From Hymenobacter sp. IS2118 (lineage in GTDB: Bacteria > Bacteroidota > Bacteroidia > Cytophagales > Hymenobacteraceae), in the NCBI RefSeq assembly GCF_000715495.1, contig NZ_JNLX01000177.1, positions 1-51,185 on the forward strand: a stretch of 51,185 nucleotides of DNA, read 5' to 3'. Below the pieces are notes generated by a model that saw nothing but the letters and a program-made list of their open reading frames with translations, did not search any database and had not been told where the DNA came from. Below, one piece after another: positions 17,411-25,471 of the stretch (its first letter is position 1; each line of letters opens with the position of its first letter). The translations under genes and the position numbers were made by a program.

Positions 17411-18349
17411 TTACGCGGGCTGGCCCATTTTGTCCAGGGCGTCCATTACTTCTTTCACGTGGCCGCGTGAGGTTTCGAGCATGGCCTTTTCTTCGTCGTT
17501 GAGCTGCAATTCAATCACGCGCTCCACGCCGTTTTTGCCCAGGATAACCGGGGCACCGAGGTACACGCCATTGATTCCGTACTCGCCCTGCAGCTCCAGG
17601 CACACGGGGAACACGCGGCGCTGGTCGCGCACGATGGCTTCCACCATTTGGGCCGCCGCCGCGCCGGGCGCGTACCACGCCGAGGTACCCATGAGCTTCA
17701 CCAGCTCGCCGCCGCCGTTCTTGGTGCGGTCCACGATGGCGTCAAGCTCAGCCTTGCCGATGAGCTCGGTGACGGGAATGCCGCCCACGGTGGTGTAGCG
17801 GGGCAGGGGCACCATGGTGTCGCCGTGGCCACCCATCAGCACCGCCTGAATGTCTTTGGGGCTCACGTTCAGGGCCTCGGCCAGGAAGGCGCGGTAGCGG
17901 GCCGTGTCGAGGATACCGGCCATGCCGAATACCTTTTCGCGGGGCAGCTTCGAAGTGAGGTGTGCCTGGTAGGTCATCACGTCGAGCGGGTTGCTCACGA
18001 TGATGATGATGGCATTGGGCGAGTATTTCACCACTTGCTCGGTTACCGACTTCACGATGCCGGAGTTCACCGAAATCAGGTCGTCGCGGCTCATGCCGGG
18101 CTTGCGGGGCAGGCCCGACGTAATGACCACCACGTCGGAATCGGCGGTGCGGGCATAGTCGTTGGTCACGCCTACCGTGCGCGTGTCGTAGCCGATAATT
18201 GGCGCTTTCTGCCAGATATCCAGGGCTTTGCCTTCGGCCACGCCTTCTTTGATATCGAGCAGCACAACTTCGTTGGCAATTTCACGGGTGGCGAGCACAT
18301 CGGCGCAGGTTGCGCCCACGTTGCCGGCTCCGACTACGGTAACTTTCAT
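17411..18349 (-). CDS. mdh: Malate dehydrogenase
   Basis: 312 residues. Catalyses NAD-dependent interconversion of malate and oxaloacetate in the TCA cycle. The Rossmann motif GAGNVGA is at 7-13. Substrate-loop arginines Arg82 and Arg88 (PRKPGMSR) specify malate over lactate, the GILDTARYR block carries the catalytic Asp149, and His175 lies in GGHGDTMVP. This is the LDH-like MDH typical of Bacteroidota. The ATG at 18349 begins MKVTVVGAGN; 30 extra upstream codons in frame cross the promoter and are rejected. Transcribed after tilS on the same strand but with its own promoter. Confidence 0.97.
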   Translation of the reverse strand: MKVTVVGAGNVGATCADVLATREIANEVVLLDIKEGVAEGKALDIWQKAPIIGYDTRTVGVTNDYARTADSDVVVITSGLPRKPGMSRDDLISVNSGIVKSVTEQVVKYSPNAIIIIVSNPLDVMTYQAHLTSKLPREKVFGMAGILDTARYRAFLAEALNVSPKDIQAVLMGGHGDTMVPLPRYTTVGGIPVTELIGKAELDAIVDRTKNGGGELVKLMGTSAWYAPGAAAAQMVEAIVRDQRRVFPVCLELQGEYGINGVYLGAPVILGKNGVERVIELQLNDEEKAMLETSRGHVKEVMDALDKMGQPA

Positions 18350-18381
18350 AGGAGAAGGTGTTGGGTTTGGGAATACTGGCG

Positions 18382-18389
18382 CAAAAGTA
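18382..18389 (-). promoter_or_regulatory. -7 promoter box of mdh
   Basis: The minus strand reads TACTTTTG, a full match to TAnnTTTG, 33 bp upstream of the mdh ATG and past the tilS stop. Confidence 0.6.
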
Positions 18390-18443
18390 ACGCGCACATC
18401 GTGACTACCGCTAATCTGGTGGTTCGGATTTGCATCCATCTTG

Positions 18444-19775
18444 CTACAGCCGCTGCACGGTCAGCACCCGCTCAGACGTAGCTTCCACCTTAAACCGGTC
18501 GTCCACGCGCCAGCCCACTACCCAGCAGATTTTGCCGTCGGACGAGGTCAGCACGCGCACGTCGTCTTTGAGGTTGAGGGGCACTTTCTGGTCGATGAGG
18601 AAGTCGCTGAGTAGCTTTTTGCCTTTCATGCCCAGCGGCATAAACCAGTCGCCTTCCTGCCACCTGCGCAGCGTGAGCGGGAATTTAATCTTGTCGGCAT
18701 CGAGCGCGGCGGTGCTTTTCGAGCGGGGAATGATGAAGTGTTTGGCGTCTTCGTGCAGCTCGGCTTTCAGGCGCATGCCGTCGGCCAGCAGGTCGGTTTG
18801 GCCCGCCGCCAGCTGGAAAGTGCCGAACTGCGTGAGCCGCCGTGGGGTGATAACCAGGTTTTCCCGGTCCTTCACCAAGCGGTGCGTGGGCGAGTCGAAG
18901 CGCCGGCCCGACTCGCCGGGGAAGGCCGCCACAATGTCCTTCACCACCGGCCAGGCAAAGCCGAAGGGGCGCAGCATTTCGTGCAGCACCAGCGCGGTGG
19001 CGGCGGTTTTTTGCAGCGTGGCGATGTTGAGGTAAGTCACTTCGGCGTCGTCGCGGCGGGCCTGGGCGGCGGTGTCGGCCACGTAGCGGCGCACAATTTC
19101 CTCGGCCCCGCCCACGCGCTCGGCGGTGCCGTGCAGGGTCTGGTCGAGGTTGGGGTTGATTTCGCGCAGCACGGGCAGCACCTCAATGCGCAGCAGGTTG
19201 CGCTGATACACGGGGCTGTCGTTGCTGTCGTCTTCGCGCCAGCGCAGGCCGCGTTCCACCAGGTAGTCCTGCAGGTCGTCGCGGCCCAGGCCCATAAGTG
19301 GGCGCACCACCCGGCCGTTTTTCACCTGAATGCCGTGCAAACCGGCCAGTCCGGTGCCGTGCACGAGGTTCAGGAGCATGGTTTCGGCCTGGTCGCGCTG
19401 GTGGTGGGCCGTGGCAATGCAGGCCAAATCCTGCGTCTGGCGCACCTGCTCGAACCAGCGGTAGCGCAGCAGGCGGGCCGCCATCTGGGTCGAGATGCCT
19501 TCCTGGGTGGCAAATTCCTTGGTCTGGAAAAACTCGGCGAAGTAGGGGAGGCCGTACTGCTTGGCCAGCTTGCGCACAAACTGCTCGTCGGCGTCGGCAT
19601 CTTCGCCGCGCAGGCCGAAATGGCAGTGCGCCACCGCCACCTGCGCGCCCAGCCGGTGCAGCACATCCAGCAGCACCACCGAATCGAGGCCGCCGCTCAC
19701 GGCCACCAGAACGGGGTCTTTTTCAAGGGAAAACAGGGCGTGCTCCTCAATGAAGCGGCGAACGATATCGAGCAT
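18444..19775 (-). CDS. tilS: tRNA(Ile)-lysidine synthase
   Basis: 443 residues. TilS modifies the wobble C34 of tRNA-Ile(CAU) to lysidine with ATP, making it read AUA; it is essential. The PP-loop SGGLDS is at 27-32; AHCHFGLRGEDADADEQFV, TAHHQRDQAETMLLNLV and GTGLAGLHGI are family blocks. A C-terminal TilS domain (about 360-440, RRWQEGDWFMPLGMKGKKLLSDF) is complete. Divergent from the OstA-like gene. Confidence 0.96.
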   Translation of the reverse strand: MLDIVRRFIEEHALFSLEKDPVLVAVSGGLDSVVLLDVLHRLGAQVAVAHCHFGLRGEDADADEQFVRKLAKQYGLPYFAEFFQTKEFATQEGISTQMAARLLRYRWFEQVRQTQDLACIATAHHQRDQAETMLLNLVHGTGLAGLHGIQVKNGRVVRPLMGLGRDDLQDYLVERGLRWREDDSNDSPVYQRNLLRIEVLPVLREINPNLDQTLHGTAERVGGAEEIVRRYVADTAAQARRDDAEVTYLNIATLQKTAATALVLHEMLRPFGFAWPVVKDIVAAFPGESGRRFDSPTHRLVKDRENLVITPRRLTQFGTFQLAAGQTDLLADGMRLKAELHEDAKHFIIPRSKSTAALDADKIKFPLTLRRWQEGDWFMPLGMKGKKLLSDFLIDQKVPLNLKDDVRVLTSSDGKICWVVGWRVDDRFKVEATSERVLTVQRL

Positions 19776-19859
19776 AACAAAAACGTATTGGGCAAGCCTG
19801 CCGTGGGGTACCCCCGTGCACTATCCCGCAAAGATGGCCGTTAGCGCGGGGCCCGTCCG

Positions 19860-19867
19860 TACCTTTG
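19860..19867 (+). promoter_or_regulatory. -7 box just before the OstA-like gene
   Basis: TACCTTTG matches TAnnTTTG exactly and ends 8 nt before the ATG at 19876, leaving room for little or no leader. The same box with the same spacing precedes bamD. Confidence 0.55.
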
Positions 19868-19875
19868 GCTTCCGA

Positions 19876-21591
19876 ATGTCCTTCTCCCGCGTCTTTTTTC
19901 TTCTGTTGGTACTGTTGCTGCCGCTGCTGGGTCAGGCGCAACGCCCCGCCCCGGCCACCAAAGGCGCGCCCATCAAGCTGCTGACGGCGGCTACGCTGGT
20001 GGGCGGCGACTTTAGCGGCACCAAAATTCGCAAGCTGTTGGGCAATGTCAGCTTTCAGCAGGACGATACGTTTCTCTACTGTGATTCGGCCTACCAATAC
20101 CTCGACCGTAACCAGGTAGAAGCTTTCAGCAACGTGCGCGTGGTGCAGGGCGACACCATGACCATTACCGGCGATAAGGGCTTTTACGACGGCGACCTGC
20201 GCACCGCCCGCATGGTGGGCAACGTGGTGATGCGCGACCCCCGCATGACCCTCACCACGCCCAGCCTAGTGTACGACCTCAACCGCAAAACGGCCTCCTA
20301 CACCGAAACCGGCCACCTTACTGACCCCCAAAACACCCTCGACAGCCAGCATGGATTCTACGATACCAACACCAAAGTATTCGTGTTCACCAACAACGTG
20401 CACCTCGTTACGCCCGATTCGGAGCTGAATAATGACTTGCTGCGCTACAACACGGTTACGAAAGTTGCCTACTTCGACGGGCCCACCCGCATCAAGGGCA
20501 AAGACGGCAATTTGTACGCTGAAGGCGGCAACTACAACACCATTACCCGGGTTTCCAACTTCAAGAAAAACGCCAAAATCGACACGCCCAACTACCTGCT
20601 GGGCGGCGACAATCTGGTGTACGACGAGGTGAAGCAGTACGGCGTGGCCCGCGGCCATGTCAGTCTCATTTCGAAGAAAGACAACCTGACCCTGCGCGGC
20701 GATGTGGGCCGCTACTGGCGGGGCCTGGGCCGCACCAAACTCTACGGGGGCCGGCCGGTGGTGCGCAACATCAGCGACAAGGACACCTTGTATATGGCCG
20801 CCGATACGCTGATAAGCGTGGAAGCCCGCCCCGGCCAAACCACGACCCGCACCGTACTGTACGCTTACCCGAAAGTGCAGATTTTTCGGGGCGACCTGCA
20901 GGGCATCGCCGATTCGCTGACCTACGACCGGCAGGACAGCATCATCTACCTCAACCGCGACCCGGTGCTGTGGCAGGGCAAAAACCAGCTCACCGCCGAC
21001 TCCATGCAGATTCGCTCGAAGCGCGGGCGCGTGGACGAGATGCGTCTGTATGCCAATGCCTTTGCCGTGAGCCAGGACACGCTGCTGAACTTCAACCAGA
21101 CCAAGGGCCGCAACATGATGGCCTATTTCCGCGACAACAAGATGCGGCGCGTAGATGTGTTGGGCAACGCAGAAAGCATCTTTTACGCCCTCGACAACGA
21201 CACTGCTACCACCGGCCTGAACCGGGTGCTGTCGGCCAACATGCGGCTGCTGTTTATGGCCAATAAGCTGAATAAAATATCGGTCCTCACCAATCCGGAG
21301 GCCAAATTCATTCCGCCGCACGAGTTCAAGCCCGACGATGAGCGCCTCAAAGGCTTCAACTGGCGCGTCAAGGAACGGCCCACCCGCCGCCAGGTGTTGG
21401 GCAAGCAGTTCGACGACCGGCCAAAAAAAACACCGGTTGCCAAGAAAAAAGCCAAGCCCATCGCCAAGCCCAAGTCCAAGGCGCCCGTCAAGCAGAAAGC
21501 ACCGGCCAAGCCCGCCGCGCAACCTGCTAAACCGGCCGCTACGGGGCGAGCCGCCAGCCAACCCGCAGCGGCGCCCGCACGGAGGCCGTAG
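19876..21591 (+). CDS. OstA/LptA-like periplasmic protein
   Basis: 571 residues with signal peptide MSFSRVFFLLLVLLLPLLGQAQ. The rest is built of repeated beta-jellyroll strands of the OstA/LptA type (GNVSFQQDDTFLYCDSAYQY, FSNVRVVQGDTMTITGDKG, GNVVMRDPRMTLTTPSLVY), the fold that forms the lipopolysaccharide bridge across the periplasm. From about 515 the tail is a low-complexity Lys/Pro/Ala region (KKTPVAKKKAKPIAKPKS...), basic and probably disordered. Position upstream of bamD suggests an outer-membrane biogenesis role. Start set at the ATG at 19876: the longer frame overlaps tilS and lacks the signal peptide. Confidence 0.88.
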   Translation: MSFSRVFFLLLVLLLPLLGQAQRPAPATKGAPIKLLTAATLVGGDFSGTKIRKLLGNVSFQQDDTFLYCDSAYQYLDRNQVEAFSNVRVVQGDTMTITGDKGFYDGDLRTARMVGNVVMRDPRMTLTTPSLVYDLNRKTASYTETGHLTDPQNTLDSQHGFYDTNTKVFVFTNNVHLVTPDSELNNDLLRYNTVTKVAYFDGPTRIKGKDGNLYAEGGNYNTITRVSNFKKNAKIDTPNYLLGGDNLVYDEVKQYGVARGHVSLISKKDNLTLRGDVGRYWRGLGRTKLYGGRPVVRNISDKDTLYMAADTLISVEARPGQTTTRTVLYAYPKVQIFRGDLQGIADSLTYDRQDSIIYLNRDPVLWQGKNQLTADSMQIRSKRGRVDEMRLYANAFAVSQDTLLNFNQTKGRNMMAYFRDNKMRRVDVLGNAESIFYALDNDTATTGLNRVLSANMRLLFMANKLNKISVLTNPEAKFIPPHEFKPDDERLKGFNWRVKERPTRRQVLGKQFDDRPKKTPVAKKKAKPIAKPKSKAPVKQKAPAKPAAQPAKPAATGRAASQPAAAPARRP

Positions 21592-21678
21592 CTGCAACCT
21601 TTCCCGACTGGCCGGCACTCTTACTGCCGGCCGCGCTGCCCGAAGCCGCGTTCATTTGCCTTCGCCGGCTCAAATCGT

Positions 21679-21686
21679 TACCTTTG
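21679..21686 (+). promoter_or_regulatory. -7 box just before bamD
   Basis: TACCTTTG, a full match to TAnnTTTG, ends 8 nt before the bamD ATG at 21695. Spacing is identical to that at 19860-19867. Confidence 0.55.
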
Positions 21687-21694
21687 CACCCCAT

Positions 21695-22525
21695 ATGCCG
21701 ATTTCCCGCCTCACGGTTCTGTTTCTGCTCGTTAGTACGCTCATTCTGGGCTCCTGTGCCAGCAGCTACCAGCGTTTGCTGAAAAGCCCCGACGTTAATA
21801 AAAAATACGAAGCCGCCGTGGCGTACTACGAAAAGGGCGACTTTTTCCGGGCCGGTACGCTGCTCGAAGAGCTGATTCCGCTGCTGAAAGGCCGGCCCGA
21901 GGCCGAAAAGGCGCAGTTCTATTTTGCCAATACCAATTTCAAGCAGCGCAATTACGTGCTGAGTGCCTTCTACTTCAAGCAGTTCAACGAAACGTACCCC
22001 AACTCGGAGTACTCGGAGGAAGCCGCTTATTTGAACGCCCGCTCGCTGTTTCTCGACTCGCCCGGTTTTGAGCTGGACCAGACCAACACGGTTTCGGCTC
22101 TGGAATCTATTCAGGATTTTTTGAACCGTTACCCCGAAAGCAAGTTCAAGCCGGAGACGGAAAATATGTCGCAGGAGTTGCAGAAGAAGCTGGAAAACAA
22201 AGCGTTCGAAAGCGCCAAGCTCTACTACAAGCTTCGCTACAACCAAGCTGCAGTGGTAGCCTTTACCAATTTTCAGCAGCAATACCCGGCTACGATTTAT
22301 GCCGAACAAGCGGCTTTTCTGCGTTTGAGCGCCCAGTATGCCTGGGCGCAGGAAAGCGTTGAATCCAAGCAGCGGGAGCGGTTTCTGGAGGCGGTTAGCT
22401 TCTACCAGCAGTTTCTGGATACCTATCCACAAAGCAAAAGCCTGAAAGAAGCGCTGGCGATGTACGACATCAGCCAGGCCCAGCTTGTTAAGCTGAAAGA
22501 CGTTCCGGCGTCGGCATCTAACTAA
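21695..22525 (+). CDS. bamD: Outer membrane protein assembly factor BamD
   Basis: 276 residues. BamD is the TPR lipoprotein of the BAM complex that inserts beta-barrel proteins into the outer membrane. Lipobox LILGSC puts the acylated Cys at about residue 21. TPR-like helices follow: YEAAVAYYEKGDFFRAGTLLEELIP-type repeats, then QFYFANTNFKQRNYVLSAFYFKQFNETYPNSEYSEEA, here summarised by key words KYEAAVAYYEKGDF and FKQFNETYPNS. Starts a likely operon with rpoZ (20-bp gap), coaC and coaB. Confidence 0.95.
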   Translation: MPISRLTVLFLLVSTLILGSCASSYQRLLKSPDVNKKYEAAVAYYEKGDFFRAGTLLEELIPLLKGRPEAEKAQFYFANTNFKQRNYVLSAFYFKQFNETYPNSEYSEEAAYLNARSLFLDSPGFELDQTNTVSALESIQDFLNRYPESKFKPETENMSQELQKKLENKAFESAKLYYKLRYNQAAVVAFTNFQQQYPATIYAEQAAFLRLSAQYAWAQESVESKQRERFLEAVSFYQQFLDTYPQSKSLKEALAMYDISQAQLVKLKDVPASASN

Positions 22526-22545
22526 TTTGTAATTAATATCAGCCC

Positions 22546-22893
22546 ATGAAAGCCAATCCCAACACCCCGTCGAGCTCCATTATCACGCGCAATGTGGCCG
22601 ATATTACCGGCGACAATGGCAACGTGTACGAGGCCATCTCCGTGATTTCCAAGCGCGCCAACCAGTTGTCGATAAAGTTGAAGGAAGAGCTGAACGACCG
22701 TCTGGCCGAGTTCGCCTCTACTGTTGACAACCTCGAAGAAGTATTCGAAAACCGCGAGCAAATCGAGGTTTCCAAGCAGTATGAGCGCATGCCCAAGCCC
22801 ACCAGCCTGGCTATTGAGGAATTTCTGCAAGGCAAAATCCAGTACACCACGCCCGCTCCGGAGGAAGTGCCGGTGCCCCGCGAGCTGTTCTAG
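22546..22893 (+). CDS. rpoZ: RNA polymerase omega subunit
   Basis: 115 residues in the Bacteroidota form of omega, which helps assemble and stabilise core RNA polymerase. SIITRNVADITGDNGNVYEA and ISKRANQLSIKLKEELNDRL are the conserved RpoZ helices; the tail KPTSLAIEEFLQGKI is the phylum's extension. It follows bamD at 20 bp, the usual order in Bacteroidota. A 40-bp palindrome separates it from coaC. Confidence 0.94.
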   Translation: MKANPNTPSSSIITRNVADITGDNGNVYEAISVISKRANQLSIKLKEELNDRLAEFASTVDNLEEVFENREQIEVSKQYERMPKPTSLAIEEFLQGKIQYTTPAPEEVPVPRELF

Positions 22894-22932
22894 GGTCAGC
22901 CTGTTCCAAGGTCAGCGTTGGCTTACAGCAGG

Positions 22933-23045
22933 ACGTCATGCTCCATCTGGCGTCCGCTTGCCGAAGCATCTCTGCCGCACCAGTAATTTACTTACTATTG
23001 CATGCGAGATGCTTCGGCAAGCGGACGCCAGATGGAGCATGACGT
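22933..23045. repeat. 40-bp perfect inverted repeat (GTCATGC family)
   Basis: Arms 22933-22972 and 23006-23045 are exact reverse complements over 40 bp, with a 33-nt loop. Outer word ACGTCATGCTCC, inner core CGAAGCATCTC. The right arm runs into TTTTTTT (23045-23051), so in the plus direction it could act as a strong terminator or attenuator inside the rpoZ-coaC interval. Related by outer and core words to the repeat at 1586-1673. Confidence 0.93.
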
Positions 23046-23065
23046 TTTTTTGATTTGAACCAGCG

Positions 23066-23662
23066 ATGCCTGAAATCAGCAACCCGCAACCCGCACCTTC
23101 TTCCCTGACCGGCCGCCGCATCGTGCTGGGCGTCAGCGCCAGTATTGCGGCCTACAAAGCCGCCCCGCTCACGCGCCTGCTCATCAAAGCCGGCGCCGAG
23201 GTACAAGTCATTCTCACCGAAGCCGCCGCCGCGTTCGTGACGCCGCTGACGCTCGGCACGCTCTCGAAAAAGCCCGTGCTGACGAGCTTTTTGCGGGACG
23301 CCGCCGCCGGCGAATGGCACAACCACGTGGAATTGGGCCTCTGGGCCGATGCGCTGGTAATTGCGCCGGCCAGTGCCAATACGCTCGGCCAGCTGGCCAA
23401 TGGTCTGTGTCCCAATTTGCTGTGTGCTGTGTACTTGTCGGCCCGGTGCCCGGTGTTTCTGGCTCCGGCCATGGACGTGGACATGTTCGCCCACCCCGCC
23501 GTGACGCAGAATCTGGCCCGGCTGCGCTCCTTCGGGAACCACGTATTTGATTCGCCCAGTGGCGAGCTGGCCAGCGGCCTGAGCGGGCCCGGCCGCATGC
23601 TGGAACCCGAGGAAATTGTGGCTGGACTGGCGCGTTATTTTGCTGATATTACCGCCGGGTGA
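23066..23662 (+). CDS. coaC: Phosphopantothenoylcysteine decarboxylase (CoaC part)
   Basis: 198 residues. CoaC is the FMN-dependent enzyme that decarboxylates 4'-phosphopantothenoyl-cysteine in coenzyme A synthesis. Flavoprotein motifs: LGVSASIAAYKA (21-32), active-site His87 in NHVELGLWAD, APASANTLGQLANG, and PAMDVDM (134-140), where most homologues have PAMN. The protein ends with ADITAG at a TGA. In most bacteria CoaB is fused behind this domain; here the ligase begins 75 bp later in the same frame with two in-frame stops between. CoaB and CoaC probably act together as separate chains. Confidence 0.9.
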   Translation: MPEISNPQPAPSSLTGRRIVLGVSASIAAYKAAPLTRLLIKAGAEVQVILTEAAAAFVTPLTLGTLSKKPVLTSFLRDAAAGEWHNHVELGLWADALVIAPASANTLGQLANGLCPNLLCAVYLSARCPVFLAPAMDVDMFAHPAVTQNLARLRSFGNHVFDSPSGELASGLSGPGRMLEPEEIVAGLARYFADITAG

Positions 23663-23737
23663 GCGCGGCCGTTTCGCATGCTTGTTCAAAGTTGACGCTT
23701 ATTTTGGTTGAACCGACAAACTTTAAGTAGACAAAAC

Positions 23738-24388
23738 TTGCACGTCCTCCTCACTGCCGGCCCCACCTACGAACCGCTGGACCCCGTTCGCTTCCTCGGC
23801 AACCGCTCGACTGGCAAGATGGGCTACGCGCTGGCCGAAGCTTTTGCGGCAACCGGAGCGCAGGTGACGCTCATAAGCGGCCCCAGTGCCCTGCCCGACC
23901 CGGCCAGCCTGCACATCCGCACGGTGCGCGTGGAAACGGCGGCCGAGATGTTCGCAGCCGCGTCGGCCGTAGCAGATGAAGCCGATGTGTGGGTATTTGC
24001 CGCGGCCGTGGCCGATTACCGGCCGGCCACGGTGGCGGTTGATAAAATCAAAAAATCGGGCGATACGCTCACCCTGGAGCTGGTGAAAAACGTGGACATT
24101 GCCGCCACGCTGGGCCAGCGCAAACGGCCTGAACAATTTGCCGTCGGTTTTGCGTTGGAGACTACGAACGAGCTGGCCCACGCCCAGGACAAGCTGCGCC
24201 GCAAGAACTTCGACCTCATCGTGCTGAATTCTCTGCGCGATGCGGGCGCGGGTTTCGGCCACGACACCAATAAAGTGACCGTGGCGGACGCCGCCGGCCA
24301 AATCGTTAATTTTGAGTTGCAGTCCAAGGCCGATGTGGCCCGTGGGCTGGTCAGCCTGGTGCTGCGCTACCTGAACCCAACCTTATGA
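23738..24388 (+). CDS. coaB: Phosphopantothenate-cysteine ligase (CoaB part)
   Basis: 216 residues from the TTG at 23738, preceded by an A-rich AAGTAGACAAAAC. CoaB joins 4'-phosphopantothenate and cysteine with CTP. HVLLTAGPTYEPLDPVRFLGN and RSTGKMGYALAEAF are the ligase N-terminus; VFAAAVADYRP and the substrate Lys in KIKKSG and FALET follow in order. A TTG at 23708 would add ten residues. The stop overlaps the ATG of the next gene (ATGA), indicating translational coupling. A separate CoaB is unusual beside a complete CoaC but both halves keep their motifs, so this reads as a split gene rather than decay. Confidence 0.88.
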   Translation: MHVLLTAGPTYEPLDPVRFLGNRSTGKMGYALAEAFAATGAQVTLISGPSALPDPASLHIRTVRVETAAEMFAAASAVADEADVWVFAAAVADYRPATVAVDKIKKSGDTLTLELVKNVDIAATLGQRKRPEQFAVGFALETTNELAHAQDKLRRKNFDLIVLNSLRDAGAGFGHDTNKVTVADAAGQIVNFELQSKADVARGLVSLVLRYLNPTL

Positions 24389-25311
24389 TGCGAAAACTTC
24401 TCGCGTTGCTGCCCTTTTTGGTGCTGTTTATGGCGGCGGCCCTAACGACCCGTGCCCAAGAACTGCTGGCCGACGTGCAGGTGACCACCCAAAACGTCAC
24501 CATCACCGACCCCACCATCGTCACGCAGATGCAGAATGACATCCGCACCTTTCTCAACAATCGCCCCTGGACCGACGGCACCTACCGACCCGAGGAGCGG
24601 ATTCGACTGCGCGTTTTCATTGCCATCACGGGCATTCCTCAAAACGGCACTTACAACACCACCATGCGGCTGATTTCGACGCGCCCGGTGTACGGCACCG
24701 GTTACGAAACTAACGTCATCAGCGTGGTAGACCGCAATTTTAATTTCAACTACTCGCCGCAGGCCCCGCTGGATTTTTCGCCCAACAGCTTCGTTTCCAA
24801 CTTGTCGTCGCTGTTGGGCTACTATGCCTACATGGTTATTGGCATCGACCGCGACACGTTTGGCCGGCTGGGCGGCACGCCTTATTACGAGTTGGCCCGT
24901 AACGTAGTCAACTATTCGGCTAACCAAACCAGCACCAACGAGCAGGACGAAGGCTGGCGCGGCGGCGGGTCGCGGGAGCGGCATTTTCTCCTCGACAACA
25001 TCACCGACCCGCAATTCGAGTCCTTCCGCACCGGCTTGTACGAGTATTACCGTCAGGGCTTGGACGTATTTATTGAGAAGCCGGAAGAAGCCCGCACTTC
25101 GGTAATGACGGCCCTCACCGGCATCCAAAAAGCAGCCGTGACGCGGCCCGGTACCCTGTTTACCCGCGCCTTTTTCGATGCGAAAGCCGATGAAATTGCC
25201 AATATTTTCCGCACCAGCCCCGACCAGCAGCTCAAGCAGCAGCTCGTAACCATGCTCACGGAAGTAGACCCCGGCAACTCGGCCAAATACCGAACGGTCC
25301 TTAATCGTTAA
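24385..25311 (+). CDS. DUF4835 family secreted protein
   Basis: 308 residues with signal peptide (1-24, ending TTRAQE). DUF4835 blocks are clear: LLADVQVTTQNVTITDP, LNNRPWTDGTYRPEERI and NSFVSNLSSLLGYYAYMVIG. The family is conserved in Bacteroidota between coaBC and recN; I recall it being named PorD and linked to type IX secretion, which I hold only moderately. Likely periplasmic or outer-membrane associated. It overlaps coaB by 4 bp, so co-translation is likely. Confidence 0.88.
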   Translation: MMRKLLALLPFLVLFMAAALTTRAQELLADVQVTTQNVTITDPTIVTQMQNDIRTFLNNRPWTDGTYRPEERIRLRVFIAITGIPQNGTYNTTMRLISTRPVYGTGYETNVISVVDRNFNFNYSPQAPLDFSPNSFVSNLSSLLGYYAYMVIGIDRDTFGRLGGTPYYELARNVVNYSANQTSTNEQDEGWRGGGSRERHFLLDNITDPQFESFRTGLYEYYRQGLDVFIEKPEEARTSVMTALTGIQKAAVTRPGTLFTRAFFDAKADEIANIFRTSPDQQLKQQLVTMLTEVDPGNSAKYRTVLNR

Positions 25312-25407
25312 TTAATCATGATTTCGCTGTTCTAATATTCGGTATATTATGTAATTGACGACGCTGTAGATAATAGTTATTCATAAAAAAAACAATCGCA
25401 AACTAAC

Positions 25408-25450
25408 TAATTGTGATTTCGAAGGGGAATAATCAATGAAATCACAATTA
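25408..25450. promoter_or_regulatory. AT-rich hairpin upstream of recN
   Basis: TAATTGTGATTTC (25408-25420) and GAAATCACAATTA (25438-25450) are a perfect 13-bp inverted repeat around 17 nt, 21 bp before the recN ATG. It sits in a 160-bp AT-rich gap (25312-25471) that contrasts with the GC-rich surroundings. It could be an operator, a leader structure or a weak terminator of the preceding operon. Confidence 0.6.
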
Positions 25451-25471
25451 ATCAACGAAAATCAGTGATTT

